Shown: positions 1-8,078 of the stretch, one piece after another
Position numbering within the stretch: position 1 is the stretch's first letter
Layout of the letters: every line of letters starts with the position of its first letter
Source of the DNA: CAZDSS01 sp964508185
GTDB lineage: Bacteria > Pseudomonadota > Alphaproteobacteria > Sphingomonadales > Govanellaceae
NCBI GenBank assembly: GCA_964508185.1
Contig: CAZDSS010000029.1
Coordinates: 1 to 26,193 of the forward strand
Length of the DNA: 26,193 nucleotides
Reading direction: 5' to 3'
Notes under the pieces: generated by a model
What the model saw: only the letters and a program-made list of their open reading frames with translations
The model's database searches: none
Told to the model about the DNA's origin: nothing
Translations under genes and position numbers: made by a program

Positions 1-290
1 CGGTGAAGCGCCTCTTCGGCAACGCCCTGGCCAATGTCTCCATGTCCTCCACCAAGTCGGCCATCGGCCATCTGCTGGGGGCGGCGGGCTCCACGGAGGC
101 GATCTTCTGCCTGCTCGCGCTCCGCGACCAGATCGTGCCGCCGACCCTCAATCTGGAGGATCCCGAGGAATCCTGCGCCGATATCGACCTCGTGCCCCAC
201 AAGGCCAAGGAGCGCAAGGTGAAGGCGGTGATGTCCAACTCCTTCGGCTTCGGCGGCACCAACGCATCCCTGATCTTCAGGGCCGTGTGA
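1..290 (+). CDS. fabF: beta-ketoacyl-ACP synthase II, 3' end only
   Basis: C-terminal fragment of the condensing enzyme that elongates acyl-ACP with malonyl-ACP in cytoplasmic type II fatty acid synthesis. The gene enters from the left edge (first two bases complete a codon) and ends at TGA 288-290, so about 95 of an expected 410-420 residues are present. The fragment carries the STKSAIGHLLGAAG motif, which holds the active-site Lys and the second catalytic His (K335 and H340 in E. coli FabF), and the C-terminal SFGFGGTN glycine-rich loop near the active-site entrance. The catalytic Cys and first His lie outside the window. KAS I (FabB) is the alternative, but the spacing and the ending GFGGTNASLIF fit FabF better. 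mltG follows after 19 bases, probably in the same transcript. Confidence 0.95.
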   Translation, partial: VKRLFGNALANVSMSSTKSAIGHLLGAAGSTEAIFCLLALRDQIVPPTLNLEDPEESCADIDLVPHKAKERKVKAVMSNSFGFGGTNASLIFRAV

Positions 291-309
291 GGACGGCCGC
301 CGCGCGATC

Positions 310-1314
310 ATGAGCCGCCGGCGCAAGGTCGCGATCATTGTCGCGGCGGCCCTCGGGCTGCTGCTTTTGATTGCGGGCGGCGCGGCCTTCTGGCTGCAGA
401 AGACCTATGAAGAACCGGGGCCCCTGATGGAGAACGCCCTCATCCTCCTGCCGCGCGGCGCCGGGCTCCATACGGCGTCGCACCGTCTCGAACAGATGGG
501 GGCGATCCGCGACAGGCGGGTCTTCACGGCGATCACGCTGATAAGGGGCGATGGCAAGGCGCTCAAGGCCGGGGAATACGAGATCCCGAGGGGCGCGAGC
601 ATCGCCCGCATACTGTCCATCCTCAAGTCCGGCCGGGTCTATCAGCGGCGCCTCACGGTGCCCGAAGGCTACACCAGCCGCCAGGTCGCCGACCTCCTGA
701 ACGCCGCCCCGGCGCTCACGGGCGAAATCACCGCCGTGCCGCCCGAAGGCTCCCTGCTGCCCGAGACCTATTTCTACACCCACGGCGAAAACCGGGAGGT
801 GCTGCTCGCCCGCATGCGCCGGGCCATGGAGGCGTTCCTCAGCCAAAGCTGGGAACAGCGCGCGGCGGATCTGCCGTTCGCGACGGCGGACGAGGCCCTG
901 ATCCTCGCTTCCATCGTGGAGCGGGAGACGGCGATCCCCGACGAACGCCCCAGGGTCGCCGCCGTCTTCATCAACCGCCTGCGCGCCGGCATGCGCCTGC
1001 AATCGGACCCGACGGTGGCCTACGGCATCAATAACGGCGCGCCGCTCGACCGGCCGCTCACCCGCAAGGATCTGGCGGAGCCGAGCCCCTACAACACCTA
1101 CGTGATCGACGGGCTGCCGCCGTCGCCCATCGCCAATCCGGGGCGGGAGGCGATCCGGGCCGTGCTGTCGCCGATCGCAAGCGACGAATTCTATTTCGTG
1201 GCCGACGGCACGGGCGGCCATGTCTTCGCCCGGACGCTGGCCGAGCACAACCGCAACGTCGCCCGCTGGCGCGAGATCCAGCGCAAGGCGCGCAAGGCCG
1301 CAACCGGCGACTGA
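310..1314 (+). CDS. mltG: endolytic murein transglycosylase MltG (YceG-like)
   Basis: Membrane-anchored lytic transglycosylase that cleaves nascent peptidoglycan glycan strands and is thought to set strand length; older annotations call this family aminodeoxychorismate lyase. The 334-residue protein starts with basic residues and one membrane segment (about residues 7-27), followed by a LysM-like region (about 40-115) and the YceG catalytic domain. The catalytic Glu is visible as E204 in the ASIVERET motif, followed by VFINRLRAGMRLQSDPT and the YNTY...GLPPSPIANPG signature. The ATG at 310 is 19 bases after the fabF stop, so the pair is probably co-transcribed; the nearest purine run overlaps the fabF stop and is a weak ribosome site. 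The stop is 6 bases from the stop of the convergent universal stress gene. Confidence 0.95.
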   Translation: MSRRRKVAIIVAAALGLLLLIAGGAAFWLQKTYEEPGPLMENALILLPRGAGLHTASHRLEQMGAIRDRRVFTAITLIRGDGKALKAGEYEIPRGASIARILSILKSGRVYQRRLTVPEGYTSRQVADLLNAAPALTGEITAVPPEGSLLPETYFYTHGENREVLLARMRRAMEAFLSQSWEQRAADLPFATADEALILASIVERETAIPDERPRVAAVFINRLRAGMRLQSDPTVAYGINNGAPLDRPLTRKDLAEPSPYNTYVIDGLPPSPIANPGREAIRAVLSPIASDEFYFVADGTGGHVFARTLAEHNRNVARWREIQRKARKAATGD

Positions 1315-1320
1315 CGGCTT

Positions 1321-2175
1321 TCAGCGGAAGACGAGCACCGGGATCCGGCAGGCCCGGATCATGGCCGTGGTGGTCGAGCCGATGATGAGAGACCGGATTC
1401 GGGAGTGCCCGTAAGCCCCCATGACCAAAAGACTTGTATTGGCCTCGGCGACCCTCTGCCCGAGCGTCGCCGCGGGGTCGCCGGCGAGGATTTCGACCCG
1501 TGTTTCAAGCCCGGCCGCCGCAAGCTTCGCCTGCGCCGCTTCGAGCTTGCCGCGGATCTCCGCATTGTCCGTCCCCACATGGGTAAGTGTCAGGTCAAGG
1601 CCGCGGAATACCGGGCTCTGTGCCATGCGGTCCACCGCATGATCGGCGCTCTCGCTGCCGTCGAAGGCGATGAGCGCCGAGGAGATGGGCTGAAAGCTGC
1701 GCGATGCCACCAGCACCGGCACGGTCACGCTGCGCAGGATCCGCTCGAGATTGGCGCCGAGATGGGCGAACTGCTCCGACCGGCCTTCGCCGCGCTTGCC
1801 GATGACGACGGCGCGCGCCTCCCGCTCGAGCTCCGCCACTGCTTCCACCAGCTCGCCCTGGCGGAGCTTTTCGCGCACGTCCGCAATCCCTTCCTGATCC
1901 AGCACGGCGTGGGCATCCTCCAGCAGGGCCTGGCCCCGGTCCTTGGCGAGTTTCGCCCGCTCGGCATCGATGGCCGCGAGCTTCTGCAACAGGGCGGTGC
2001 GGGCGCCGAGGCGCAGGGTCCCCGTATAGTCGTCGCTGCCGCCGGGAGCGTCTTTGGGGATCACATGGACGAGATCGATGCCCGTGCCGAGCCGCCTGGC
2101 GATCCAGGCCGCGTGCCGGCACACGCTTTCGGCGTATGGCGAGCTGTCGATGAGAGCCAGGATGCGGTCGGTCAT
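1321..2175 (-). CDS. universal stress protein, tandem UspA domains
   Basis: Cytoplasmic stress protein with two UspA-type alpha/beta domains (about residues 1-145 and 150-284). The second domain has the ATP-binding signature G-2X-G-9X-G(S/T) as GAYGHSRIRSLIIGS; the first has a looser version around VIGKRGEGRSEQFAHLG, so nucleotide binding is clearer in the C-terminal half. Start choice: an ATG at 2187 overlaps the sulP stop by 4 bases (ATGA) and would add MRAP, but it has no ribosome site; the ATG at 2175 is preceded by GAGG with a 6-base spacer and begins MTDRILALID as the family does, so I use 2175. It lies directly downstream of the SulP transporter and is almost surely co-transcribed with it. 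The specific role is unknown. Confidence 0.92.
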   Translation of the reverse strand: MTDRILALIDSSPYAESVCRHAAWIARRLGTGIDLVHVIPKDAPGGSDDYTGTLRLGARTALLQKLAAIDAERAKLAKDRGQALLEDAHAVLDQEGIADVREKLRQGELVEAVAELEREARAVVIGKRGEGRSEQFAHLGANLERILRSVTVPVLVASRSFQPISSALIAFDGSESADHAVDRMAQSPVFRGLDLTLTHVGTDNAEIRGKLEAAQAKLAAAGLETRVEILAGDPAATLGQRVAEANTSLLVMGAYGHSRIRSLIIGSTTTAMIRACRIPVLVFR

Positions 2176-2183
2176 GGGCGCCC

Positions 2184-3671
2184 TCATTGCTGCGTGAGTT
2201 CGTCGGGGGCGGGCTTGTGCTGGGCCGCCACACGGTCAACGAGGCTGCGGCTTGCTTCGTTCATGCCGGTGATCTCGACCTCCGCGCCGCCGCGGCGGAA
2301 CTTGAGGATGGCGCGGTCAAGCGCCTGCACGCCCGAGACGTCGAGGATTTCCGCCCGCGACAGGTCGATCATCACCTTGTCCACCACCTCGCGGAAGTCG
2401 AGGGCGTCGATGAAATCCTCGGCCGAGCCGAAGAAGAGCTGGCCGTGCACCCCATAGGTGCGCGTGCGGCCGTCGGGGCTCAGGTCGGACGTCACGCGGA
2501 ACAGCCGGGTCACCCGGGTGATGAAGAAGAAGCCCGACAGCAGCATGCCGATGAGCCCGCCGATCGCGAGATTGCGCGTCAGGATCACGCCGAGGAAGGT
2601 CGCAAGCATGACGATGGAGGCCGAGCGCGGACTGGTGCGGATCGCGCGGAAGGACGACCAGGAAAAGGTGCCGACGAACATCATGATCATGACCGCGACC
2701 AGCGCAGGCATGGGGATGAGGCCCACATGGTCGCTGAGGCTCACGACGCAGATCAGCAGGAACACGCCCGCGACGAAGCAGGACAGGCGGCCGCGCCCGC
2801 CCGACTGCACGTTGAGGATGGACTGGCCGATCACAGCGCAGCCCGCCATGCCGCCGATGAGGCCAGTCACGAAATTGGCGAGGCCCTGGCCGATGCATTC
2901 CTGATTGCGGTCGGTGCGGGTATCCGTCAGGTCGTCCAGCACGTTCTGGGTCATGAGGCTTTCAAGAAGCCCGACGATGGCGATGGCGACGGAATAGGGC
3001 AGGATGATGCGGAGCGTCGTGAGATCGAACGGCACGTCCGGCAGCAGGAAGTAGGGGAGATGGTCCGGCAGTTCCCCCATGTCGGCCACGCGATGCACGT
3101 CCCAGCCGAAGAAGACGGAGGCGACGGTCAGGATGATGATCGCCACCAGCGCCGAGGGTATGACGCGGGTCACGCGCGGAAAGAGATAGATGATGACCAG
3201 CCCCGCCACCACCAGCGCGTAGGTGAGCGGCGGCACATGCCGCGGGTCGAGATGGGGCAGCTGGGCGATGACGATGAGCATGGCCAGCGCATTGACGAAG
3301 CCGGTCATCACCGGCCGCGACACGTAGCGGATGAGGTCGCCGAGCTTGAGGAGCCCCAGGATCACCTGGATGACTCCGGCAAGCACCGTCGCCGCCAGCA
3401 GATATTGCAGGCCGTGGTCCCGGACGAGGGACGTCATCACCACGGCGGTTGCCGCGGTTGCGGCGGAGATCATGCCGGGCCGCCCGCCCGCGATCGCCGA
3501 CACCACGGCGATGGAGAACGAGGCATAAAGCCCGACCTTGGGATCGACGCCCGCCATGATGGCGAAGGAGATGGCTTCCGGGATGAGGGCGAGCGCCACG
3601 AGCACGCCCGCCAGCAGATCGGCCCGCACATTCCCCAGCCATTCGCGCCGGTAGGACGTCAGTGAAAACAT
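2184..3671 (-). CDS. SulP family inorganic anion transporter with STAS domain
   Basis: Inner-membrane anion transporter of the SLC26/SulP family; members carry sulfate, bicarbonate or dicarboxylates. The substrate cannot be read from sequence. About 400 N-terminal residues are a series of hydrophobic helices, beginning with RADLLAGVLVALALIPEAIS, the usual SulP entry motif, and including the conserved NQECIGQGLANFVTGLIGGM and QSGGRGRLS stretches. A cytoplasmic STAS domain follows (VMIDLSRAEILDVSGVQALD, about the last 100 residues). Three in-frame starts are possible: GTG 3695, ATG 3683 and ATG 3671. I prefer 3671 because MFSLTSYRREWLGN matches where the family begins and a GGA sits 7 bases upstream; this is not certain. 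The 3' end touches the universal stress gene, which suggests translational coupling. Confidence 0.93.
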   Translation of the reverse strand: MFSLTSYRREWLGNVRADLLAGVLVALALIPEAISFAIMAGVDPKVGLYASFSIAVVSAIAGGRPGMISAATAATAVVMTSLVRDHGLQYLLAATVLAGVIQVILGLLKLGDLIRYVSRPVMTGFVNALAMLIVIAQLPHLDPRHVPPLTYALVVAGLVIIYLFPRVTRVIPSALVAIIILTVASVFFGWDVHRVADMGELPDHLPYFLLPDVPFDLTTLRIILPYSVAIAIVGLLESLMTQNVLDDLTDTRTDRNQECIGQGLANFVTGLIGGMAGCAVIGQSILNVQSGGRGRLSCFVAGVFLLICVVSLSDHVGLIPMPALVAVMIMMFVGTFSWSSFRAIRTSPRSASIVMLATFLGVILTRNLAIGGLIGMLLSGFFFITRVTRLFRVTSDLSPDGRTRTYGVHGQLFFGSAEDFIDALDFREVVDKVMIDLSRAEILDVSGVQALDRAILKFRRGGAEVEITGMNEASRSLVDRVAAQHKPAPDELTQQ

Positions 3672-3735
3672 GTTCCCATCCATGTCCGAAGGCACGCTGC
3701 CGTCATGGCGGTTGCCGGGAAGTCCTGCGAATTCT

Positions 3736-3778
3736 CCAGGGGAGCGTCGGGCTGATTAGACAAGAATCCGCTCCCTGG
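3736..3778. repeat. interrupted inverted repeat between sulP and the SDR gene
   Basis: The arms CCAGGGGAGCG (3736-3746) and CGCTCCCTGG (3769-3778) are complementary over 10 bp with one bulged G, separated by 22 bases. It lies 65 bases upstream of the preferred sulP start and just downstream of the SDR stop. No T-tract follows it on the minus strand, so an intrinsic terminator is doubtful; it could be an operator for sulP or mean nothing. Confidence 0.35.
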
Positions 3779-3786
3779 CAAGGGTG

Positions 3787-4545
3787 CTATTTGGCGGGAA
3801 GCCGCGCCAGCACGAAGTCGAGCCAGCTTGCGGGCAGCATCTGGAGAAACCTGACCATGGCCAGCATGGGGAAGGGGAAGGCGATCCGCCCCCGGTTCGC
3901 GGCGAGCCCCTTGCGGATGATCTCCGCCGCCTTGTCCGCCGTCATCAGGAACGGCATGGGGAAGTCGTTGCGCGCCGTCATGGGGGACCGGATGAAGCCG
4001 GGGCAGATGACGTTGACCGCGATCCCCTCCGGCCGCAGCAGGCCGCGGAGCGCCTCGCCATAGGCGCGGACGGCCACCTTGCTCGCCGAATAGGCGGGGG
4101 CGTTGCCCATGCCGAAATAGCCGGCGAGCGAGCTCATGATGGCGATCTGGCCGCGCTTCCGCCGCCGCATGAGGGGGATTGCGGGATGAATGGTGTTGAA
4201 CACGCCCGTCACATTGACCGCGAAGGTCTCCTCCGTATGGCGGCCGAGATCGCCGTCAAGGGGATCGCCGAGCGAGATTCCGGCATTGGCGATCACGAGG
4301 TCGAGGGGCGCGTCATTGTCGCAGGCCGCGATCCAGGCGGCCGTGGCGGCGGCGTCGGTGACGTCCACGGCCGCGGATTTCACCTTTGCGCCCCGCGCCG
4401 CGCATTGGGCGACGGTCTCCGCGAGACGCTCCTCCGATCGGCCACCGAGGAACAGGGTGACGCCGGGCCGCGCATAGGCGACGGCAAGCGCGCGGCCGAT
4501 GCCGCTCGATGCGCCGGTAATGAGGATCGATAGGGGGTTACGCAT
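3787..4545 (-). CDS. SDR family NAD(P)-dependent oxidoreductase
   Basis: Classical short-chain dehydrogenase/reductase of 252 residues. Visible motifs are the cofactor-binding TGASSGIG (10-17), NAG at 87-89, the catalytic Asn N111, Ser at 138/139, and Tyr-Lys as YSASK (Y152, K156), so the Ser-Tyr-Lys-Asn tetrad is intact. GRSEERL after the second strand has an Arg that favours NADP(H), which is inference. The C-terminal hydrophobic stretch (PMLAMVRFLQMLPASWLDFVLARLP) resembles membrane-associated SDRs acting on lipid-like substrates, but no substrate can be assigned. The ATG at 4545 has GGGAGA 9 bases upstream. It is transcribed away from yicC, with which it shares an 80-base divergent promoter region, and may be read through into sulP-usp. 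Confidence 0.92.
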   Translation of the reverse strand: MRNPLSILITGASSGIGRALAVAYARPGVTLFLGGRSEERLAETVAQCAARGAKVKSAAVDVTDAAATAAWIAACDNDAPLDLVIANAGISLGDPLDGDLGRHTEETFAVNVTGVFNTIHPAIPLMRRRKRGQIAIMSSLAGYFGMGNAPAYSASKVAVRAYGEALRGLLRPEGIAVNVICPGFIRSPMTARNDFPMPFLMTADKAAEIIRKGLAANRGRIAFPFPMLAMVRFLQMLPASWLDFVLARLPAK

Positions 4546-4565
4546 GGATGGACATCTCCCGGCCT

Positions 4566-4594
4566 TTGCACCTTTGGCCGTGTTCCTATATAAC
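4566..4594 (+). promoter_or_regulatory. sigma70-type promoter for yicC-gmk
   Basis: A -35 TTGCAC (4566-4571) and a -10 TATAAC (4589-4594) are separated by 17 bases, the ideal spacing. The predicted start is near 4601, about 25 bases before the yicC ATG. It lies in the divergent gap between the SDR gene and yicC. Confidence 0.6.
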
Positions 4595-4625
4595 CGCCCT
4601 GATCTTGGAAAGGTATAGCGATCCC

Positions 4626-5513
4626 ATGACCATTGCGAGCATGACGGGCTTCGCCCGCGACGAAGGAACCGACGGCGCCGTCGCCTGGGTATGGGAGGTG
4701 AAAAGCGTCAACGGCAAGGGGCTCGATCTCCGCTGCCGCCTGCCCGCGGGCTATGAATCGCTGGAGCTCGAGGTGCGCAAGCGCGTGGGCGCAAGGATCA
4801 GCCGCGGCAGCCTTTCGATCGGCCTGCAGGTGCGGCGCCTCGGCGGCGATGCGGCGATCGCCGTCAACGAGGCGGCCCTCGATGCCCTGCTTCAGGTCAT
4901 CGCCCGCTACGAGACGACGCCCGGCATCGCGCCCGCCCGGCTCGACGGCCTGCTCGCCGTGCCGGGGGTGGTTACCGCCGAGGACATGCTCATCGACGAG
5001 GAAGGCCGGGCGGCGCGGACCGCGAAGATCCTCGAAAGTTTCGAGCGCGCCCTCGATTCCCTCATCGCCGCTCGGCGGGAGGAGGGGGCCAGTCTGCGCG
5101 ACGTGCTTGCGGGCCTTGTGGACCGCATCGAAAGCCTGAGCCGGGATGCGGCGCAGAGCGCCGCCGCCCAGCCCGCGGCGCTCAAGGCCCGGTTCGAGGC
5201 CAGGGTGCAGGAATTCCTCAGCGACAGCGCGGGGCTCAGCCCCGAGCGCATCGCCCAGGAAGTGGCGCTGCTCGCCACCAAGGCCGACGTGCGCGAGGAA
5301 CTGGACCGTCTGCAGAGCCATGTGGCGGCGGCGCGGCAGCTGCTCGCCGCGGCGGAGCCCGTGGGCCGCAAGCTCGATTTCCTCGCCCAGGAATTCAATC
5401 GCGAGGCCAACACGCTCTGCTCCAAGTCGCAGGATATCGAGCTCACCCGCATCGGGCTTGAGCTCAAGAACGTGATCGGGCAGCTGCGCGAGCAGGTCCA
5501 GAACATCGAATAA
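4626..5513 (+). CDS. yicC: YicC family endoribonuclease / stress-induced protein
   Basis: YicC/YloC family protein of 295 residues. Characterised members are endoribonucleases implicated in RNA turnover, including decay of small RNAs; the role in this organism is inferred. The N-terminal YicC_N domain opens with MTIASMTGFAR and contains VKSVNGKGLDLRCRLP; the C-terminal DUF1732 domain ends in the diagnostic pattern REANTLCSKSQDIELTRIGLELKN...REQVQNIE. A longer in-frame ATG at 4548 is rejected because it lies upstream of the predicted promoter -10 and adds 26 unrelated residues. AAGG at 4610-4613 is a distant ribosome site. gmk follows after 20 bases, the common alphaproteobacterial pairing. 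Confidence 0.94.
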   Translation: MTIASMTGFARDEGTDGAVAWVWEVKSVNGKGLDLRCRLPAGYESLELEVRKRVGARISRGSLSIGLQVRRLGGDAAIAVNEAALDALLQVIARYETTPGIAPARLDGLLAVPGVVTAEDMLIDEEGRAARTAKILESFERALDSLIAARREEGASLRDVLAGLVDRIESLSRDAAQSAAAQPAALKARFEARVQEFLSDSAGLSPERIAQEVALLATKADVREELDRLQSHVAAARQLLAAAEPVGRKLDFLAQEFNREANTLCSKSQDIELTRIGLELKNVIGQLREQVQNIE

Positions 5514-5533
5514 CGGGTATATGGGGGTTAGGG

Positions 5534-6166
5534 GTGACTGAGATTGCCCGCCGCGGTCTGATGTTTGTCTTGTCCTCGCCTTCGGGTGCGGGGAAGTCCA
5601 CCCTGGCGCGCCGCCTGCTGGCGCTGGAGGAAGGGCAGATGGTGATGTCGGTGTCCGTCACCACCCGGCCGCCGCGCAAGGGCGAGGTGGACGGCGTCGA
5701 CTATCACTTCCTCGACCGCCCCGCCTTCGATGAGATGGTAGCGGAAAACGCCTTCCTCGAATATGCGGAGGTGTTCGGCAACTGCTACGGCACGCCGCTC
5801 GTTCCCGTGCAAAACGCCCTTGAATCCGGGACGGACGTTCTGTTCGACATCGACTGGCAGGGCACCCAGCAGCTCGCCCAGAAGATGCCCAAGGATCTCG
5901 TGCGCGTCTTCATCCTGCCCCCTTCGACCCACGAACTGGAACGCCGCCTGCGCGGCCGGGGGCTGGACAGCGACGAGGTGGTGGCGCGCCGCATGGCCAA
6001 GGCCGCGGACGAGATCAGCCACTGGGCGGAATACGACTACGTGATTGTCAATGACGATGTGGATCTGGCGCTCGCCAAGGTGCGGGCGATCCTGCATGCC
6101 GAACGGCTGAAGCGGGAACGCCAGACCGGCCTCATGGATTTCGTGCGCGGATTTTTCGCGAACTGA
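5534..6166 (+). CDS. gmk: guanylate kinase
   Basis: Phosphorylates GMP or dGMP to the diphosphate with ATP, in cytoplasmic purine nucleotide supply. The 210-residue length is normal. The P-loop is SSPSGAGKST (14-23), the GMP-binding region includes SVTTRPPRKGEVDGVDYHF and NCYGTPL, and the lid region includes ERRLRGRGLDSDEVVARRM. The start is GTG at 5534 giving MTEIARRGLMFVLSSPSG, which matches the usual alphaproteobacterial N-terminus; an internal ATG at 5561 would leave little before the first strand. It is second gene of the yicC-gmk unit. Its stop faces the rsmA stop 6 bases away, and a short GCGGCG/CGCCGC hairpin (6167-6181) lies between the two, its loop being the rsmA stop codon, without a T-tract. 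Confidence 0.96.
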   Translation: MTEIARRGLMFVLSSPSGAGKSTLARRLLALEEGQMVMSVSVTTRPPRKGEVDGVDYHFLDRPAFDEMVAENAFLEYAEVFGNCYGTPLVPVQNALESGTDVLFDIDWQGTQQLAQKMPKDLVRVFILPPSTHELERRLRGRGLDSDEVVARRMAKAADEISHWAEYDYVIVNDDVDLALAKVRAILHAERLKRERQTGLMDFVRGFFAN

Positions 6167-6172
6167 GCGGCG

Positions 6173-7030
6173 TCACGCCGCCGCCCGCGCCGCTTCGAGC
6201 GCGCGGGCGAGCTTCACGAACCCTTCGACCTCGATTTCCTCGGCCCGCGCGGTCGGGGCGATTCCCGCCGCCTCCAGCAGGGTCTCGGGGGGAACGCCGA
6301 GGGACTTGAGGCTGGCCCGCAGCATCTTCCGCCTTTGCCCGAAGGCCGCAGCCGTGATCTGCTCCACCGTGGGGATCCGGGGCGCGTCCGACGCTTGCGC
6401 CTTGGGCACAAGCTGCACGATGGAGGAAGTGACCTTTGGAGGCGGCGTGAAGGCCTGGGGCGGCACGTCGAACAGGATCCGGGCGTCAGTCCGGATCTGG
6501 GCCAGGACGCCGAGGCGGCCATAATCCTTGGTGCGGGGTTTTGCGACGATGCGCTCCGCCACCTCGCGCTGGAACATGAGGGTGAGCGACGCGAACCAGG
6601 CGGGCCACGGCTCCGCCGTCAGCCAGCGGGTGAGCAGGGCCGTCCCCACATTGTAGGGCAGGTTGGCCACCACCTTCACCGGCTGGTCGCCCGCAACGAG
6701 CGCGGCTTCATCCACGGCGAGCGCATCGCCCGGCACCACCTGCAGGCGGTTGCCGCAAGCCGAAGAGAGTTCGCCGAGGGCCTCCACGCAGCGGGGATCA
6801 TATTCCACCGCCACCACCCGGGACGCCCCTTCCATGAGGAGGGCGCGGGTAAGGCCGCCGGGGCCGGGCCCCACCTCATAGACCGTATGCCCCTCAAGAG
6901 GCCCCGCCGCACGGGCGATGCGCCGGGTGAGATTGAGATCCAGCAGGAAATTCTGCCCCAGCGCCTTCCGCGCCATCAGGCCGTGGCGGGCGATCACCTC
7001 GCGCAAGGGGGGGAGCGTGTCGAGGCTCAT
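6173..7030 (-). CDS. rsmA: 16S rRNA (adenine1518-N6/adenine1519-N6)-dimethyltransferase RsmA
   Basis: Also called KsgA. It dimethylates two adjacent adenosines in the 3'-terminal hairpin of 16S rRNA during late small-subunit assembly, using S-adenosylmethionine. The 285-residue protein has the family entry motif KALGQNFLLD (23-31), the SAM-binding EVGPGPGGLT (52-61), an acidic residue E76 after the second strand, GDA (101-103), the catalytic NLPY (123-126) and FTPPPKV in the C-terminal part. It is the last gene of the lptD-surA-pdxA-rsmA series; the start lies 4 bases after the pdxA stop, so the two are probably translationally linked. This pdxA-rsmA pairing is widespread in proteobacteria. 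Confidence 0.97.
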   Translation of the reverse strand: MSLDTLPPLREVIARHGLMARKALGQNFLLDLNLTRRIARAAGPLEGHTVYEVGPGPGGLTRALLMEGASRVVAVEYDPRCVEALGELSSACGNRLQVVPGDALAVDEAALVAGDQPVKVVANLPYNVGTALLTRWLTAEPWPAWFASLTLMFQREVAERIVAKPRTKDYGRLGVLAQIRTDARILFDVPPQAFTPPPKVTSSIVQLVPKAQASDAPRIPTVEQITAAAFGQRRKMLRASLKSLGVPPETLLEAAGIAPTARAEEIEVEGFVKLARALEAARAAA

Positions 7031-7034
7031 GGCG

Positions 7035-8078
7035 TCAGGCCCGGGCGCGGTTTGCGGCGATCTCCGCCGCCATGCGGATCGCCGCGATCAGGCTGTGGGG
7101 CCGCGCGATGCCGCGACCCGCGATATCCGTCGCCGTGCCGTGATCGGGGGAGCTGCGCACGATGGGAAGGCCCAGCGTCACATTGACCCCGCGGTCGAAA
7201 TCCAGCGTCTTGAGCGGGATCAGCGCCTGATCGTGATACATGCAGAGCGCCGCGTCATAGCCTGCCCGCGCCGCCGCATGGAACATGGTATCCGCCGGAT
7301 ACGGCCCGCGGGCGTCGATCCCGGATTCGCGCAGCCGTTCGATGGCCGGGGCGATGATCCGCCGTTCCTCCTCGCCCATGCGGCCGTCCTCGCCCGCATG
7401 GGGATTGAGCCCGGCGACCGCGAGGCGCGGCGCCGCCACGCCGAAATCCCGGGTGAGCGCCGCCGCCGTGATGCGGCCGAGCTCCAGGATGAGGTCGGCG
7501 GTGACGAGCGCCGGGACCTTGGCGAGCGGCACATGGACCGTCGCCGGCACCACGCGCAGCCCCTCGATCGCCAGCATCATCACGGGCGTCGGAGTGACGC
7601 CGCCCTCCGCGCAGAGGGCCGCGAGGAATTCCGTATGCCCCGGATGGCGGAACCCCGCGTCATAGAGGGCCGATTTCTGGATGGGATTGGTGACGACCGC
7701 AGCCGCTTCGCCGCTCCGGGCGAGCTGCACCGCGATCGTGATGGATTGAATGACGGTCTGCCCGGTGGCGGCGGCGGGCGCGCCCGGGACGAAGTCCGCC
7801 ACGCCTTCGATGGGCAGGACGGGGAGGGCGGAATCGAAGGCGTCCAGAGCCTCATCGGCTGTGGCGATCACCCGGAAAGGCAGGTCGAGCCGGAGGCTTT
7901 GCGCCGTCCGCCGGAGGATTTCCGGCGGCGCGACCACGAAGAAGGGCGGAAGATTTTCGGCCCTGCGCGCGGCCCAGGCCTTGAGCGTGATTTCCGGCCC
8001 GATCCCTCCGGGCTCGCCGAGGGTGACGGCCAGCGGCCGCCTAGCGGTAGTCGACGATGGCGTCACGACGCAGGTCAC
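7035..8078 (-). CDS. pdxA: 4-hydroxythreonine-4-phosphate dehydrogenase
   Basis: NAD-dependent oxidation and decarboxylation of 4-phosphohydroxy-threonine in the DXP-dependent pyridoxal phosphate pathway; cytoplasmic, metal dependent, normally dimeric. Motifs seen are VTLGEPGGIGPE near the N-terminus, the substrate motif GHTE (H148), and the three metal-binding His residues at H182 (VHVPL), H227 (LNPHAGE) and H282 (YHDQ); their spacing of 45 and 55 residues equals that of E. coli H166, H211 and H266. The start is not settled: GTG at 8078 or GTG at 8066, neither with a good ribosome site. Both lie inside the end of surA (overlap of 38 or 26 bases), so translation probably depends on coupling to surA. 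Confidence 0.95.
   Translation of the reverse strand: MTCVVTPSSTTARRPLAVTLGEPGGIGPEITLKAWAARRAENLPPFFVVAPPEILRRTAQSLRLDLPFRVIATADEALDAFDSALPVLPIEGVADFVPGAPAAATGQTVIQSITIAVQLARSGEAAAVVTNPIQKSALYDAGFRHPGHTEFLAALCAEGGVTPTPVMMLAIEGLRVVPATVHVPLAKVPALVTADLILELGRITAAALTRDFGVAAPRLAVAGLNPHAGEDGRMGEEERRIIAPAIERLRESGIDARGPYPADTMFHAAARAGYDAALCMYHDQALIPLKTLDFDRGVNVTLGLPIVRSSPDHGTATDIAGRGIARPHSLIAAIRMAAEIAANRARA

Noticed and set aside
2187..3665. 492-codon plus-strand frame opposite sulP
   Set aside because: Extremely His/Asp/Arg/Glu-rich product, the antisense of a membrane protein with high third-position GC; no domain seen.
4548..4625. Upstream extension of yicC from ATG 4548
   Set aside because: It would start ahead of the predicted promoter and add residues that do not belong to the family.
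6167..6181. GCGGCG-TCA-CGCCGC hairpin between gmk and rsmA as a terminator
   Set aside because: Only 6 bp with a 3-base loop and no T-tract on either strand; too weak to call.
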